From CAZGXI01 sp964529715 (GTDB lineage: Bacteria; Chloroflexota; Anaerolineae; Aggregatilineales; Ch27): DNA of 64,000 nucleotides. A program made the position numbers and the translations under genes. Every line of letters begins with the position of its first letter. Position 1 is the stretch's first letter. Under the pieces are notes generated by a model that ran no database searches, was not told where the DNA came from, and was given only the letters and a program-made list of their open reading frames with translations. The stretch lies in the NCBI GenBank assembly GCA_964529715.1, contig CAZGXI010000025.1, positions 1 to 64,000 on the forward strand, given 5' to 3'. Positions 9,701 through 17,253 of the stretch are shown here, one piece after another.

Positions 9701-9946
9701 GCAGAGGTGGCGAGCCTGTGGGAGAGTTTGCGGCTCTATGACCAGCGGCAGATCATCAATGATTTCGCGGCGGACGCGCAGGCCCTGGCAACCCTGATCG
9801 GTCTGATCAGCGACAAGGGCGACGAGCGGGCAGTCAGGGACACGTCGTTGGGCCGCGACCTGGAAACGGCCCGGCGCGAGCCGCGTTCTGCGCTGGAAGT
9901 GTTGCGTCTGTTCAGCGGCTACTTCGCGCGCAAGTTCGCCTTATAG
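6776..9946 (+). CDS. Large protein of unknown function, mostly helical
   Basis: About 1056 residues, with no family I can name with confidence. The first 250 residues mix strands and helices. One segment (about 185-225) reads LLALLPVPARFGVTFATF, recalling the N-terminal domains of GTPase-associated (GAP1-type) proteins, but this is a weak resemblance only. The rest is Leu/Ala/Arg-rich and helical, consistent with solenoid or HEAT-like repeats, with no signal peptide or membrane segment. It starts 49 bases after the histidine kinase stop with no terminator between, so it may share its transcript. An alternative TTG start lies at 6770. Codon use and GC content match the neighbours. Confidence 0.75.
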   Translation: MVNVIPVFNLPRLYHRPAAGQDNQTSPAGEMLAATPGLTRVHWDEARRLAPLPIPASQEYPQGALGLFRGQTVDFILAYTCVTAARQPLVHYVLLTTEALRQAAGRVRLLLPLAQVDALPDPAEKTLPPQRFTIDAPPTEAEQTGDLLALTLSVRDNFEAIEGMLAALVQGIPLGIVQGPRDLETQLAFLQGLLALLPVPARFGVTFATFVRRPEATPVQIAFLANDAPPEGRLIYDWQASRLIGQPPEDPYSRFIVSQLRLDATVAVQQMVALTRTAAWRLTRGEALADALGYAARRVALDAAVREGQPADSELAAAVLREDPTLSEDLRVFYVRHLLAFVLALEETEPADIVALLARGYLDVAEQTLAMLDDAIAEGKAYPAYRLLARWLANPLGPEGYNWRLRAHQAAAAHLQSLASSRNVPGMIAFLGEVQVAGPTLMIGEAAPRLLEIALPLANESPELARALFVLAAEYLPSAPFQRLLRMVDFVRQLPEPLQTALPHFQPGPPAPAPAGVLVRAAAAFGPDWELLVLARLVEWIVALNRSELIETGVLVRLAALARSERRQRFEVMLRQVVEDLGRPALLVQLEPPGPRLLVEILLMLGDYRQVIALMERVSANLFRGDAQVNFAPWVSEVFENTALQGVDLLNALDTVAELGLKSVPRAMAYRGALVNKAFDPSLKPLLDRLMVALSQDPRLIPLVGYDQALNVLRFYARQQEADSAVRLATSITDSLGGAEDGLNVVGRIWSLLNWNKDVRQAALEMLRRYARQASPEQAVRIPVRVGRKLGDRVQEMLQATVTLNIMTGGEGLLSYAHEVHLAAALLCDLAAAYEKTPYPTLKRLRSDLDALGGGLSEDERRQLSDDLLSIARSVFTLGADRSRGRGRANVEQRLLEGSEAPAAGVDALRWIGGYLAKGDAIPPNLEREAIRHVTGERSANMLYDEARVVRRLLERLLEAFPPTRPPTLTVEAFRAEVASLWESLRLYDQRQIINDFAADAQALATLIGLISDKGDERAVRDTSLGRDLETARREPRSALEVLRLFSGYFARKFAL

Positions 9947-10013
9947 CCGCACGCGGCATATTGCGGACGGTGGGACCCACTCTCTCTATAAACATCTTCG
10001 CCGGGGCCGACTT

Positions 10014-11345
10014 TTAGGGCTGCTGTTGCAACTGGCGTTCGGCAGCGGCGCGCAAACGGGCGGCGGTGAGGCCATCGGTGCCGGGAATGGGTGTGTCCGG
10101 CGGCAGGTTGGCCGTCAGGGCGATCACGCTGCGCAGTTCGCGGCGTGCCTCGGCGTGCTGGCCTGCCTGGCGGTACAGTCCGGCCAGGGTGAAGTGCGGC
10201 AGCGCCCAGGTGCGCGCCAGGTAAATGGTGCGGCGCAGCGCCTCCATGGCGCGGTCGGGCGCGTCGAGATTCTGATAGATCAACGCCATCGTGTAGTGCG
10301 CCTCGCTGTGCGCCGGATTCAATTCGACGGCCCGCTGGCAGTGGAACAGCGCCTGCGCCCACTGCTGCCGGTCGGCATACCACTGGCCCTGCCGATAATG
10401 AATCTCGGCCTCCTGTTCTACTCTAGGCGGAGGCTGCGGCGCCGGGAGTTCGGAGGCTACAGGGGCAGGCTGGCTGGTTGGGACTGCCTGCCCGGTAGGT
10501 CGCCGGTAAAGGGTGACGCCGGGGAAGGTCTGGCTGACGAATGGCGCGAATTCCGGCGGCGGTGGGTCGGCATGACCGACCGCCAGCCAACCGCCCGGCG
10601 CGAGGGCGTCGTACAGGCGGCGATAGACGATGCGCCGGATTTCCGGGCCGAAATAGAGGGTCACGTTGCGACACAGGATCAGGTCGAAGTATGCCGGCTC
10701 GCCCTGGCTGCCTGGCGCGTCGGCGATCAGATTGCGGCGCTCAAAGTACACCATCGCCCGCACGTCTTCGCGCAGGTGATACTGCGTGCCCACCTGGCGG
10801 AAGTAAGCCGCGCGCCATTCCTGGGCGCGGTCCTCGCGGAACGACCAATCGCTGTAGACGCCGCGCCGGGCCAGCGCCAACGCCCGCTGATTGATGTCGG
10901 TTCCCAGGATGTCGAGCCGCCAGTCCGTCCAATCCGGCAAGATTTCCCGCACCAGGATCGCCAGGGTATAGGCTTCTTCACCGCTGGCGCAGCCTGCGCT
11001 CCACAGTCGCAGAACCAGATTGCGCTGTTTGCGTCGGGCAGCGATCAGCGGCGCCAGGACGTGCTCGCGCAGCGTTTCGAACTGCGGCGTGGTGCGGGAA
11101 AAGTGCGTTTCGCAGACGGTCAAGGCGTCAATGACGGCATCCCAGGTGGGGGGATCGTCGGCCACCAATGCCGCATACAGCGCGTCCAGGATGCGGGAAT
11201 AGTAGGTATTGCCCAGCGTTTCGAGGGCGCGTTCCAGGCCAGAAGCCAGGTCATCGCGCCGGGCCGGCGGGAAATCCAATCCTGTGCGCAGCAGGATCAA
11301 TTCGCGGAAGCGGGTATAGTTTGCATCGGTGAGGGGCAGGGCCAT
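10014..11345 (-). CDS. CheR-type methyltransferase with C-terminal TPR repeats
   Basis: A 443-residue protein. Residues 1-70 are the helical CheR N-terminal domain. Residues 75-270 are a SAM-dependent methyltransferase fold, with the family motif WSAGCASGEEAYTLA (SAM loop), the strand LDILGTDIN, and the late motif FDLILCRNVTLYF. A Pro-rich linker (about 285-315) leads to two or three TPR units (about 325-425). CheR enzymes methylate glutamates of chemoreceptors. TPR-carrying CheR proteins often serve alternative chemosensory or developmental systems. No receptor, CheA or CheB is in the window, so the partner is unknown. The gene is convergent with the large unknown gene and divergent from the thioredoxin gene. 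Confidence 0.85.
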   Translation of the reverse strand: MALPLTDANYTRFRELILLRTGLDFPPARRDDLASGLERALETLGNTYYSRILDALYAALVADDPPTWDAVIDALTVCETHFSRTTPQFETLREHVLAPLIAARRKQRNLVLRLWSAGCASGEEAYTLAILVREILPDWTDWRLDILGTDINQRALALARRGVYSDWSFREDRAQEWRAAYFRQVGTQYHLREDVRAMVYFERRNLIADAPGSQGEPAYFDLILCRNVTLYFGPEIRRIVYRRLYDALAPGGWLAVGHADPPPPEFAPFVSQTFPGVTLYRRPTGQAVPTSQPAPVASELPAPQPPPRVEQEAEIHYRQGQWYADRQQWAQALFHCQRAVELNPAHSEAHYTMALIYQNLDAPDRAMEALRRTIYLARTWALPHFTLAGLYRQAGQHAEARRELRSVIALTANLPPDTPIPGTDGLTAARLRAAAERQLQQQP

Positions 11346-11564
11346 AAAAACCCCGGTGAATCCGGCGTGGCAGACGCCAGCATAAATGTCAGTGATTGTC
11401 TCTATTGTATCATGCCCGGCCTATTTCAGCGGGTAAGCGCAACGACGGCGTTACGAGTCGTTCGGGCGAGCCGGGGGATCGAAATCAACGCCACTGGCGT
11501 AACGGTTAGGTTGTTGGGTGCATCAAAAAATGGCGAGTACACCTTGAGTTGAGAAGGAGACAAG
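11346..11564. promoter_or_regulatory. Divergent control region between cheR-like and thioredoxin genes
   Basis: A 219-base gap that must carry promoters for both outward-facing genes. It contains a small inverted repeat, ACGCCA-C-TGGCGT, near 11490. I cannot identify confident -35/-10 pairs. The thioredoxin gene has a clear ribosome-binding site (AGAAGGAGA). Confidence 0.3.
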
Positions 11565-12287
11565 ATGCCGGTTTATGATACGCCCTTACAGACCAACGAT
11601 CAAAGCCTGGAGCGCGTGATCCACGCTGGGCTGCCGGTGGTGCTGGTGGTGTGGGACAGCCGCCAGGGGATGGATCGCAGCCTGGACGACACCCTGCGTC
11701 AGATCGCCAGAGCTGAAGCGGGAAGATTACTGGTCGCCCGGATCGATGCGGCTGGCAATCCAGAGGCAGCGGCGCGCTGGAAAGCGGTGGGGCTACCCGC
11801 TGTGATGTTGTATCGTGATGGTGCGCCGTTGGGGGAGGCAGAGCGAATCGGGTCGGCAGAGGCTTTGCACGCGCTGAGCGCATATGTGCTGGGGCGTGGT
11901 CCGCGTCCTGCTTCTGCTTCCTCTAGCGGGGGAGCAGGGCGCCCATCTGAGCGGTCAGACTTGGCGCGGCCCATTGCTGTGACCGATGCCACCTTTCGTC
12001 GGGAGGTGTTGGAAAGCCCTGTGCCGGTGGTGGTGGATTTTTGGGCGGCGTGGTGTGGGCCGTGCCGTGCCATCGCCCCGGTGTTGGATCGGATTGCGGC
12101 GGAATCCGGCGGGCGCTTGAAGATCGCTAAAGTGAACGTGGACGAAAACCCGCAGTGGGCCGCGCAGTATGGTGTGCAAGGTATCCCGACGTTGTTGCTG
12201 GTGAAAAACGGGCACGTCGCGGATCGAATCGTCGGTGCACTGCCGGAGCCGTATCTGCGCCAGAAGATCGCGCTGTTTGCAAAATAG
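11565..12287 (+). CDS. Tandem thioredoxin-fold protein, first domain lacking CxxC
   Basis: A 240-residue cytoplasmic protein with two thioredoxin folds. The C-terminal domain (about 132-240) has the canonical active site WAAWCGPCRAIAP and a cis-proline loop (GIPTLLLVKNG), so it should be a working disulfide reductase. The N-terminal domain (about 1-110) keeps the fold and its cis-proline loop (GLPAVMLYRDG), but the CxxC position reads DSRQGMD, so it cannot do dithiol chemistry and may bind a substrate. A short Ser/Gly linker joins them. AGAAGGAGA lies about 6 bases before the ATG. The gene is convergent with the hexapeptide-protein gene, with about 30 bases between stops. Confidence 0.9.
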   Translation: MPVYDTPLQTNDQSLERVIHAGLPVVLVVWDSRQGMDRSLDDTLRQIARAEAGRLLVARIDAAGNPEAAARWKAVGLPAVMLYRDGAPLGEAERIGSAEALHALSAYVLGRGPRPASASSSGGAGRPSERSDLARPIAVTDATFRREVLESPVPVVVDFWAAWCGPCRAIAPVLDRIAAESGGRLKIAKVNVDENPQWAAQYGVQGIPTLLLVKNGHVADRIVGALPEPYLRQKIALFAK

Positions 12288-12317
12288 GGCCTCATCGGCG
12301 GCGCGTCGCCGGGGCCT

Positions 12318-13667
12318 TTACCACTCATCCGGCTGGGCGGCTTCGCCTTTGCGCGGATAGTAGCGTTTGTGACGTTCGGCCAGGTCCTTGCGGAAGTTGT
12401 GATGGGCACTGTGGTCATAGCGGATATTGCGCACCACGACCCAATCCGTCGGCGTGACGGCCAGGATGGTATCCGACTCGACCATGCGGCCCGGATAGAA
12501 GATGAAGCCCGCCCCGATGCGGCAGTTGTGGCCCACGCAACTTCCCAACACGATCTGACCGGTCGAAGCCAGGCCGTTGACGCCCATCGTCTTGATCGGC
12601 TCGGAGGCCAGGTTGAAGTCGGTAAAGGTGCTACCCGCGCCGATGAACGTGCTGCGCCCGATCACACACATCTGGACGCAGGTGTTCTGCGCCAGGATGG
12701 AATTATCCATGAAGACGCTCAGGTAAGATGAGGCGCGGAAGGGGAAAAAGCAGTTGTTGCCGATGACGCTCAACATCAGGACGCAGCCCTGGTCGATGGT
12801 CACGTTATCGCCAATGTGGCAGTTGTCGATGACCGCCCCCGGTCCGATGTAGCAGTTGGCGCCGATGGTCGTTGGGCCGAGGACAGTTGCTGCCGGGTGA
12901 ATCTGCGTGCCCGGCCCCACCTTAACCAGTTCCGAGCAGGACAGGATTTGTTTCTGCTCCAGAATGGCCCGCCACAGCACCTTGAGCTGGTACAGGTTGT
13001 GCTTTTTGATGTACTCCTCAAAGCGGCTGCCGCGCGCGAAGACGCCCTGTACCGTGTTGGCGAAATAGACGTGCATCCAGCTTTCGATGGAGAACAGCAC
13101 CCGCTCAGAGAGGCGGTGGGTCAGGTTTTGTCCGTCTTGCGACATGTAATGGGGGACGGAGTAAAACCCTTTTTCCACCCCCTGGGCCGGGACGATCAGC
13201 GGATCGACTTCTTCGGTGTAGCCGTTGGGAAAGTACCACAGGTCGGCCAGGTAACACGACGGATTGCCTTGCGCGTCGAGGGCGGGGGGAAAACCGCGCG
13301 TCAACGGCTGGACGTAGATTTTAAACACCGGGTCGTCGGGCGCGTAGGCGGCGCGCAGGCCACGGCCGGTTTTCCGGGCCAGGGCTTCGGCGGAGCGGTA
13401 AAACAGGTCCAGGTACGGACGGTCGAAGTAGATACTCTCTCGAAAGACGATGCATGGCCCACCGTCGCGGGGCAGGTCTTCCAGCCGTTCCAACGGCTGG
13501 ATGTGCAGCTCCAGTCGTTCGCCGAAGTAGTCTGCCAACAGGTCGGATTGGTGCAGCTTGAGGGGTTTGCCCAGGAAAGACAACTCGCTGGCCGGCTCAT
13601 TAAAAGGCGGGATGAAGCGATCGTCTTGGAGCAGGAAATGCCGCAGGGGTTGGGTCGTCATAGCCAT
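12318..13667 (-). CDS. Left-handed beta-helix (hexapeptide-repeat) protein
   Basis: A 449-residue protein whose C-terminal half (about 235-400) is built from hexapeptide repeats (segments such as IHPAATVLGPTTIGANCYIG), the left-handed beta-helix of acyl- and nucleotidyl-transferase families including GlmU. The N-terminal 230 residues do not show the GlmU pyrophosphorylase signature and I do not recognise them. The enzyme, if it is one, might transfer an acyl group; the substrate is unknown. The ATG at 13667 overlaps the upstream stop as TGATG, indicating translational coupling to the V4R gene. It is the last gene of a five-gene operon whose first product is a PATAN protein. Confidence 0.75.
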   Translation of the reverse strand: MAMTTQPLRHFLLQDDRFIPPFNEPASELSFLGKPLKLHQSDLLADYFGERLELHIQPLERLEDLPRDGGPCIVFRESIYFDRPYLDLFYRSAEALARKTGRGLRAAYAPDDPVFKIYVQPLTRGFPPALDAQGNPSCYLADLWYFPNGYTEEVDPLIVPAQGVEKGFYSVPHYMSQDGQNLTHRLSERVLFSIESWMHVYFANTVQGVFARGSRFEEYIKKHNLYQLKVLWRAILEQKQILSCSELVKVGPGTQIHPAATVLGPTTIGANCYIGPGAVIDNCHIGDNVTIDQGCVLMLSVIGNNCFFPFRASSYLSVFMDNSILAQNTCVQMCVIGRSTFIGAGSTFTDFNLASEPIKTMGVNGLASTGQIVLGSCVGHNCRIGAGFIFYPGRMVESDTILAVTPTDWVVVRNIRYDHSAHHNFRKDLAERHKRYYPRKGEAAQPDEW

Positions 13668-14329
13668 CAATCAAGGGGTTTTTTGACAATCGATATTGTG
13701 CAGGCGCTATCGCCGCGCGCGATGCAGGCTTCTTCTTCGACCAGAAAGTTTTTGCCACCGCTGAGCCATTGCAGGGATTCTTGCAACAAGCCGACGGCCA
13801 GGTGGCAGCATGGCTGCTCGGATCGGACGCCCCAGCACACCGGGCAGCGTTCGATGTGCCAGTAGAGACGGTCCGGCGTATCTTGCAGGCGGACGATCTG
13901 ATCGGTATGGTGGTTGAACAGGTCGGCAAAGGCCGTTGCGCCCTTGTCCAGTTTCAGGCTGAAGGGCAGCAGCTGAAACGTCAACTCTGCAATGCCCATC
14001 ATCGGGCCGTACTCGCGGATGCCGTACTTGAAACAGACGCGGCCCACACGCAGCGCCACACCCCGTGCGCCGCGTGGCCCGTACATCCGCTGCATAGCTT
14101 CGGTCAGCGCGCCGACGGTGGTGAACGAAAACTGCCGGTCGGAGTTGTTAGGTGGCGGCTGGTGGATGTAATTCTCGTAATCGGCCAGCTTGAGCAGGGC
14201 ATTCAGCGCGTTATGGCCGAGCACGTCCTCGAAGGCCAGCAGCAGCACACGTCCCATCCGGTTGGGATAAAAGTATTGCGGCTGCACGGTCGGGAGCGAA
14301 GAGGCTGTCTGCGGCTGGGTGTCGGTCAC
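13667..14329 (-). CDS. V4R (4-vinyl reductase-like) domain protein
   Basis: A 220-residue protein with a V4R domain, a small-molecule-binding fold found in hydrocarbon sensors and bacteriochlorophyll-linked proteins. The hallmark C-terminal part is present: CPVCWG, then CCHLAVGLLQESLQWLSG, then a Cys/acidic strand ending in CTISI. The four clustered cysteines may bind a metal or ligand. No DNA-binding or catalytic domain is attached, so the protein must act through partners. Its ATG overlaps the upstream hydrolase stop by 4 bases (ATGA), and its stop overlaps the start of the hexapeptide-protein gene, so the three are coupled. The ligand is unknown. Confidence 0.85.
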   Translation of the reverse strand: MTDTQPQTASSLPTVQPQYFYPNRMGRVLLLAFEDVLGHNALNALLKLADYENYIHQPPPNNSDRQFSFTTVGALTEAMQRMYGPRGARGVALRVGRVCFKYGIREYGPMMGIAELTFQLLPFSLKLDKGATAFADLFNHHTDQIVRLQDTPDRLYWHIERCPVCWGVRSEQPCCHLAVGLLQESLQWLSGGKNFLVEEEACIARGDSACTISIVKKPLD

Positions 14330-15129
14330 GAGTTTACCTGGTTGTTGTGCAAAAATTGTATTAGCGTGGCATGGAAGTGTTCCGGTTCGTCCAACATCGG
14401 GAAGTGGCCGGACTTTTGAAAGAGGTGTCCTTCAGCAGAAGGAACGCCCTTGAGCAACACATCATGCTGCCGGGGATCGACGATGATGTCCTTGCGCCCA
14501 TAGATACCCAGAGTGGGGACATGGATTTCGCTCAGGCGCGGGCGCAGGTCCGTTTCGCGCAGTGTGCCGATGCTCTCGAAGAACGAGTTGACCGTGACCT
14601 GCGAGAAATCTTCGGCGATCATGCGGGACATTTTGCGCCCATCGTTTGCCATGAAATACGAATACCCGCGCAGGAAGAGTTTGACTAGCGGCGGTGAGAT
14701 AAAGAAAAAACGGGCCACCGCCTGATAGCCAGACAGCTTAAGCAGCAGGTTCAGCGACGATCCGACAATTGGCGAACCGACCACGCCGACTTTGACGACC
14801 CGTTCTGGGTAACGGATTGTCATGCCGAGGGACACCGTGCCGCCCATTGAGTGCCCGATCAGAGGCGCGCGGCGGATGCCCAACCGCTCCATGAACTGGT
14901 AGACCATCTCGACAAAGTTATCGACCGAAAAGCTGAAACCCTCTTCGACTGGATTGCTACCGAACCCCCAGAAATCCAGCGAATAGGTCTTGAACTCCCG
15001 ACCGAGAACCTCGATGGTATCCCGCCAGAGCGCCCAGGAACCGAGCCAACCATGTAGCAACAGAACGGGCCGTCCCCGGCCATACGTCTCGTAGTGGACG
15101 ATTCCTTGATCAGTGACCAGCGAAGGCAC
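14326..15129 (-). CDS. Alpha/beta hydrolase, catalytically intact
   Basis: A 267-residue cytoplasmic hydrolase. The oxyanion/first-strand motif LLLHGWLGSW lies near residues 22-31. The nucleophile elbow GHSMGG holds Ser94, an Asp follows in IYGRKDIIVD, and the catalytic His is in SGHFPMLDEP. I place the start at GTG 15129 because GGAGGAAAG lies upstream and because this puts Ser94 at exactly the same number as the aligned residue of its paralogue at 38501. An alternative TTG at 15156 would add 9 residues. It is third in the PATAN-GTPase operon and overlaps the V4R gene by 4 bases. The substrate is unknown. Confidence 0.85.
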   Translation of the reverse strand: MPSLVTDQGIVHYETYGRGRPVLLLHGWLGSWALWRDTIEVLGREFKTYSLDFWGFGSNPVEEGFSFSVDNFVEMVYQFMERLGIRRAPLIGHSMGGTVSLGMTIRYPERVVKVGVVGSPIVGSSLNLLLKLSGYQAVARFFFISPPLVKLFLRGYSYFMANDGRKMSRMIAEDFSQVTVNSFFESIGTLRETDLRPRLSEIHVPTLGIYGRKDIIVDPRQHDVLLKGVPSAEGHLFQKSGHFPMLDEPEHFHATLIQFLHNNQVNS

Positions 15130-15216
15130 GGCAGGCGGCTTTCCTCCACGCCACAAGGGATATGCCAGGCGATGCGGGCTTCAGCCCTCTTATTACGGGC
15201 TGCCAGCTGGCACAGC

Positions 15217-15747
15217 CTAGGTTTCCATCTCCTCTAGAATCGAATACAGCAGTTCCAGCAGGACGTTCTTGACGCTTTCCTTGTCTTTAGCCACGCAGGG
15301 CAGCAGTTTGACACCCTCTTCGATGCGCAGGGCAATGCGCAGGTCTTCGGGCGACCAGGCGTCGGGGTGGTCCTGTTTGTTGGCTGCCACCACATAGGGA
15401 GTCGGCGCATAAGCGCGGAAGGTTTCCAGGATACTTTTGGCTTCGCGGAAGGTTTCGGGCTTGGAGCTATCAACCATCACCACGAAGCCGAGCATACCCT
15501 CGGCCAGGATTTCCCACATGAAGTCAAAGCGCCGCTGGCCGGGCGTGCCGAACAGGTAGAGCACCAGGTCGTCGTCCACCGTGATGCGCCCAAAGTCCAT
15601 CGCCACGGTCGTCTGGTCCTTCACCTGCTCGGCGGGAGACGTAATGTCACGTTCGGTCGAAACAACTTCGATCTCGGAGATCGAGCGGATAAATTCGGTT
15701 TTCCCGGAGCTAAAAGGACCGGTGATGACCATCTTGACTGTTTGCAT
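15217..15747 (-). CDS. MglA/Ras-like small GTPase
   Basis: A 176-residue stand-alone GTPase of the prokaryotic MglA/Arf-like group. The P-loop is GPFSSGKT (10-17), the G3 motif is FGTPGQ (66-71), with Pro replacing the Ala of Ras as in the MglA/SRbeta group, and the G4 motif is NKQD (122-125). Such proteins act as GTP-dependent polarity or signalling switches and often pair with roadblock or PATAN proteins. Here the PATAN gene lies 61 bases upstream and the hydrolase gene 87 bases downstream on the same strand, so a common function is likely. No roadblock-type activating protein is seen in the window. Confidence 0.9.
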   Translation of the reverse strand: MQTVKMVITGPFSSGKTEFIRSISEIEVVSTERDITSPAEQVKDQTTVAMDFGRITVDDDLVLYLFGTPGQRRFDFMWEILAEGMLGFVVMVDSSKPETFREAKSILETFRAYAPTPYVVAANKQDHPDAWSPEDLRIALRIEEGVKLLPCVAKDKESVKNVLLELLYSILEEMET

Positions 15748-15808
15748 AGCCGTCTCGCTTCTTCCAAGTGTTGCGCCTGCCGTCGTGCGCTACAGGCGAC
15801 CCAGGATG

Positions 15809-16681
15809 CTAAAGGGTACGGATACGGTCGATGAGCTTGTTGACCACAGTTTTCTTGATCTGTGGCGCTTCCTTCCGCTTACGCGCGCCAGCCGTCATGC
15901 GCTGCTGTTCCATCCCCGGCGGCTTGACCAGTTCGACCAGCCCGGCTTGCAGCAACCCGTAGACGATGCGCCGGATTTCCATGTCGTTCATGTTGTTGGC
16001 TTTGGCGATCTGGCGAATGGAGTTCTTCGGGTTGACAAATGAAACGACGCGCCATTCCTCGACGCTGAGATGAATACCCTTGAACTTATCGCCGGGGTCT
16101 TCTGGGAACTTGAGCGCGAAGTCGAGGTTGGGCAGTTCGTCGGCGAGCTGTTCCAGTTCGCGCATCCGGCGGCTGCCCTCGATAATGACGTTTTCCAGGT
16201 CGATAGGAACGGTAATGCGGTCTTCGGGGGGGAGCCGGCCATCCTCGAAAATAAATGGCCCGTCGGACCAGGTCAGCAGGTCATAGACGATGTCCAGCGT
16301 GTGCTGTTGCACGCTGCTGACGATGTCGGCCTGGGTGACATAGTTAGCCTGAATCAGCAGCAGGGCCAGGGCCTTGTCGCTGGTGTTGGCGGCGCGTTCC
16401 CGGATGACCTGCGCCTGCCGGTCGTTCAGCTTGCCCGCTTTGTGCAGCACCGAGGCCAGGTTGCCGTCTTGCCCGCCGGCGTGGGCGTGAATGAGCTTGC
16501 CGTCTTTAAAGGAAACCTGTGCTCGCTCTGCACCAGGCTGGAACTTCGGTTCGCCCAGAGCGTCCGTCTCCCCCGTTGGCACCCCTTCATAGATCAAAAG
16601 CGTTCCCGATTTGCGGGCCAGATTGATCAGGTTGAGAAGCTGTGTCGTACTGAAGTTCCTGAGATTGCCTTTAAGCGCCAT
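15809..16681 (-). CDS. PATAN (DUF4388) domain protein with C-terminal winged-helix-like region
   Basis: A 290-residue protein. The N-terminal MALKGNLRNFSTTQLLNLIN and the following strand-helix pattern (KSGTLLIYEG) are typical of PATAN/DUF4388 domains, which in cyanobacterial PatA-type and gliding-motility proteins act as protein-interaction modules. The middle part (about 85-190) continues the fold seen in long PATAN proteins. Residues 200-260 (ending DMEIRRIVYGLLQAGLVELV) look like a winged helix, and the tail is basic. AGGAACC precedes the ATG. It is the first gene of the five-gene minus-strand operon and presumably recruits or reads the GTPase encoded next. Confidence 0.85.
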   Translation of the reverse strand: MALKGNLRNFSTTQLLNLINLARKSGTLLIYEGVPTGETDALGEPKFQPGAERAQVSFKDGKLIHAHAGGQDGNLASVLHKAGKLNDRQAQVIRERAANTSDKALALLLIQANYVTQADIVSSVQQHTLDIVYDLLTWSDGPFIFEDGRLPPEDRITVPIDLENVIIEGSRRMRELEQLADELPNLDFALKFPEDPGDKFKGIHLSVEEWRVVSFVNPKNSIRQIAKANNMNDMEIRRIVYGLLQAGLVELVKPPGMEQQRMTAGARKRKEAPQIKKTVVNKLIDRIRTL

Positions 16682-17240
16682 CCATGGTTCCTACTTCTGT
16701 GAGGCTCGGTCAGCGAGTGAAGATTGAGACTTCCTGATACACATAACAACATTACCGCCTTTGCGCGGCGGTCCCCCTTGCCCGGTATGCCCATGCCGGG
16801 TCGCAGCGCACGCCTGACCTGGCGGTTTGCCGGACGCTCCGATAGCCCGGCCTATCTGCGGCGAGCCTGGAAAGAAAAAGGTTCTCTTGGCGCAATTCAG
16901 AGTTCACACGCGGGCCTATCTCGCACAACCGATGACCTGAAGTTGGTAAAGAGCCGCATCGGGTGCGTGCAGAGGCCGTGCTCCTGCTGACACCGGTAGC
17001 CCAACCGTATGGGCCTAAGATAGCATACTTGAGTAAAAGGAGCAAGGCGGCTTCCCTGAATGCCGATTGAACGTTTACAAAATCATGAGGCAAAAAACGG
17101 GTGGATTGCCGCATGTCCATGTAAGAAGTTCAAAAAAACGGCCATCCTCACCGCCAACTGTCTATGGATCGTTGAGCATTATACTCCCGTCTCCAGGGCA
17201 AGTCAACTGAGGCGCCAGCCGGATTAGCAAAGGGGTATGC
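16682..17240. other. Intergenic region between divergent PATAN operon and DUF3048 gene
   Basis: About 560 bases without a supportable gene. The part next to the PATAN gene is GC-rich with several short inverted segments, for example CCCGGTATG/CATGCCGGG around 16780-16800 and GCCTTTGCG/CGCGCAAAGGC-type pairing near 16755-16772, so the operon may have a structured leader. No known aptamer was recognised. The right end holds the DUF3048 promoter. Confidence 0.4.
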
Positions 17241-17246
17241 TATAAT
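17238..17246 (+). promoter_or_regulatory. Extended -10 promoter, probably giving a leaderless mRNA
   Basis: TGCTATAAT is a consensus extended -10 element. Its TATAAT (17241-17246) ends only 7 bases before the ATG at 17254, so transcription should begin at or within a few bases of the start codon (GTG 17251 or ATG 17254). No ribosome-binding site is possible in between. Confidence 0.6.
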
Positions 17247-17253
17247 AGGCGTG

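Noticed and set aside
10026..11552. 508-codon plus-strand frame opposite the cheR-like gene
   Set aside because: Antisense shadow; the minus strand has recognisable SAM-methyltransferase and TPR motifs.
16741..16880. c-di-GMP (GEMM) riboswitch upstream of the PATAN operon
   Set aside because: GGCAAACC and GCGCAAAGG occur on the minus strand, but the spacing and the conserved GGGACGCAAAGC block are not matched.
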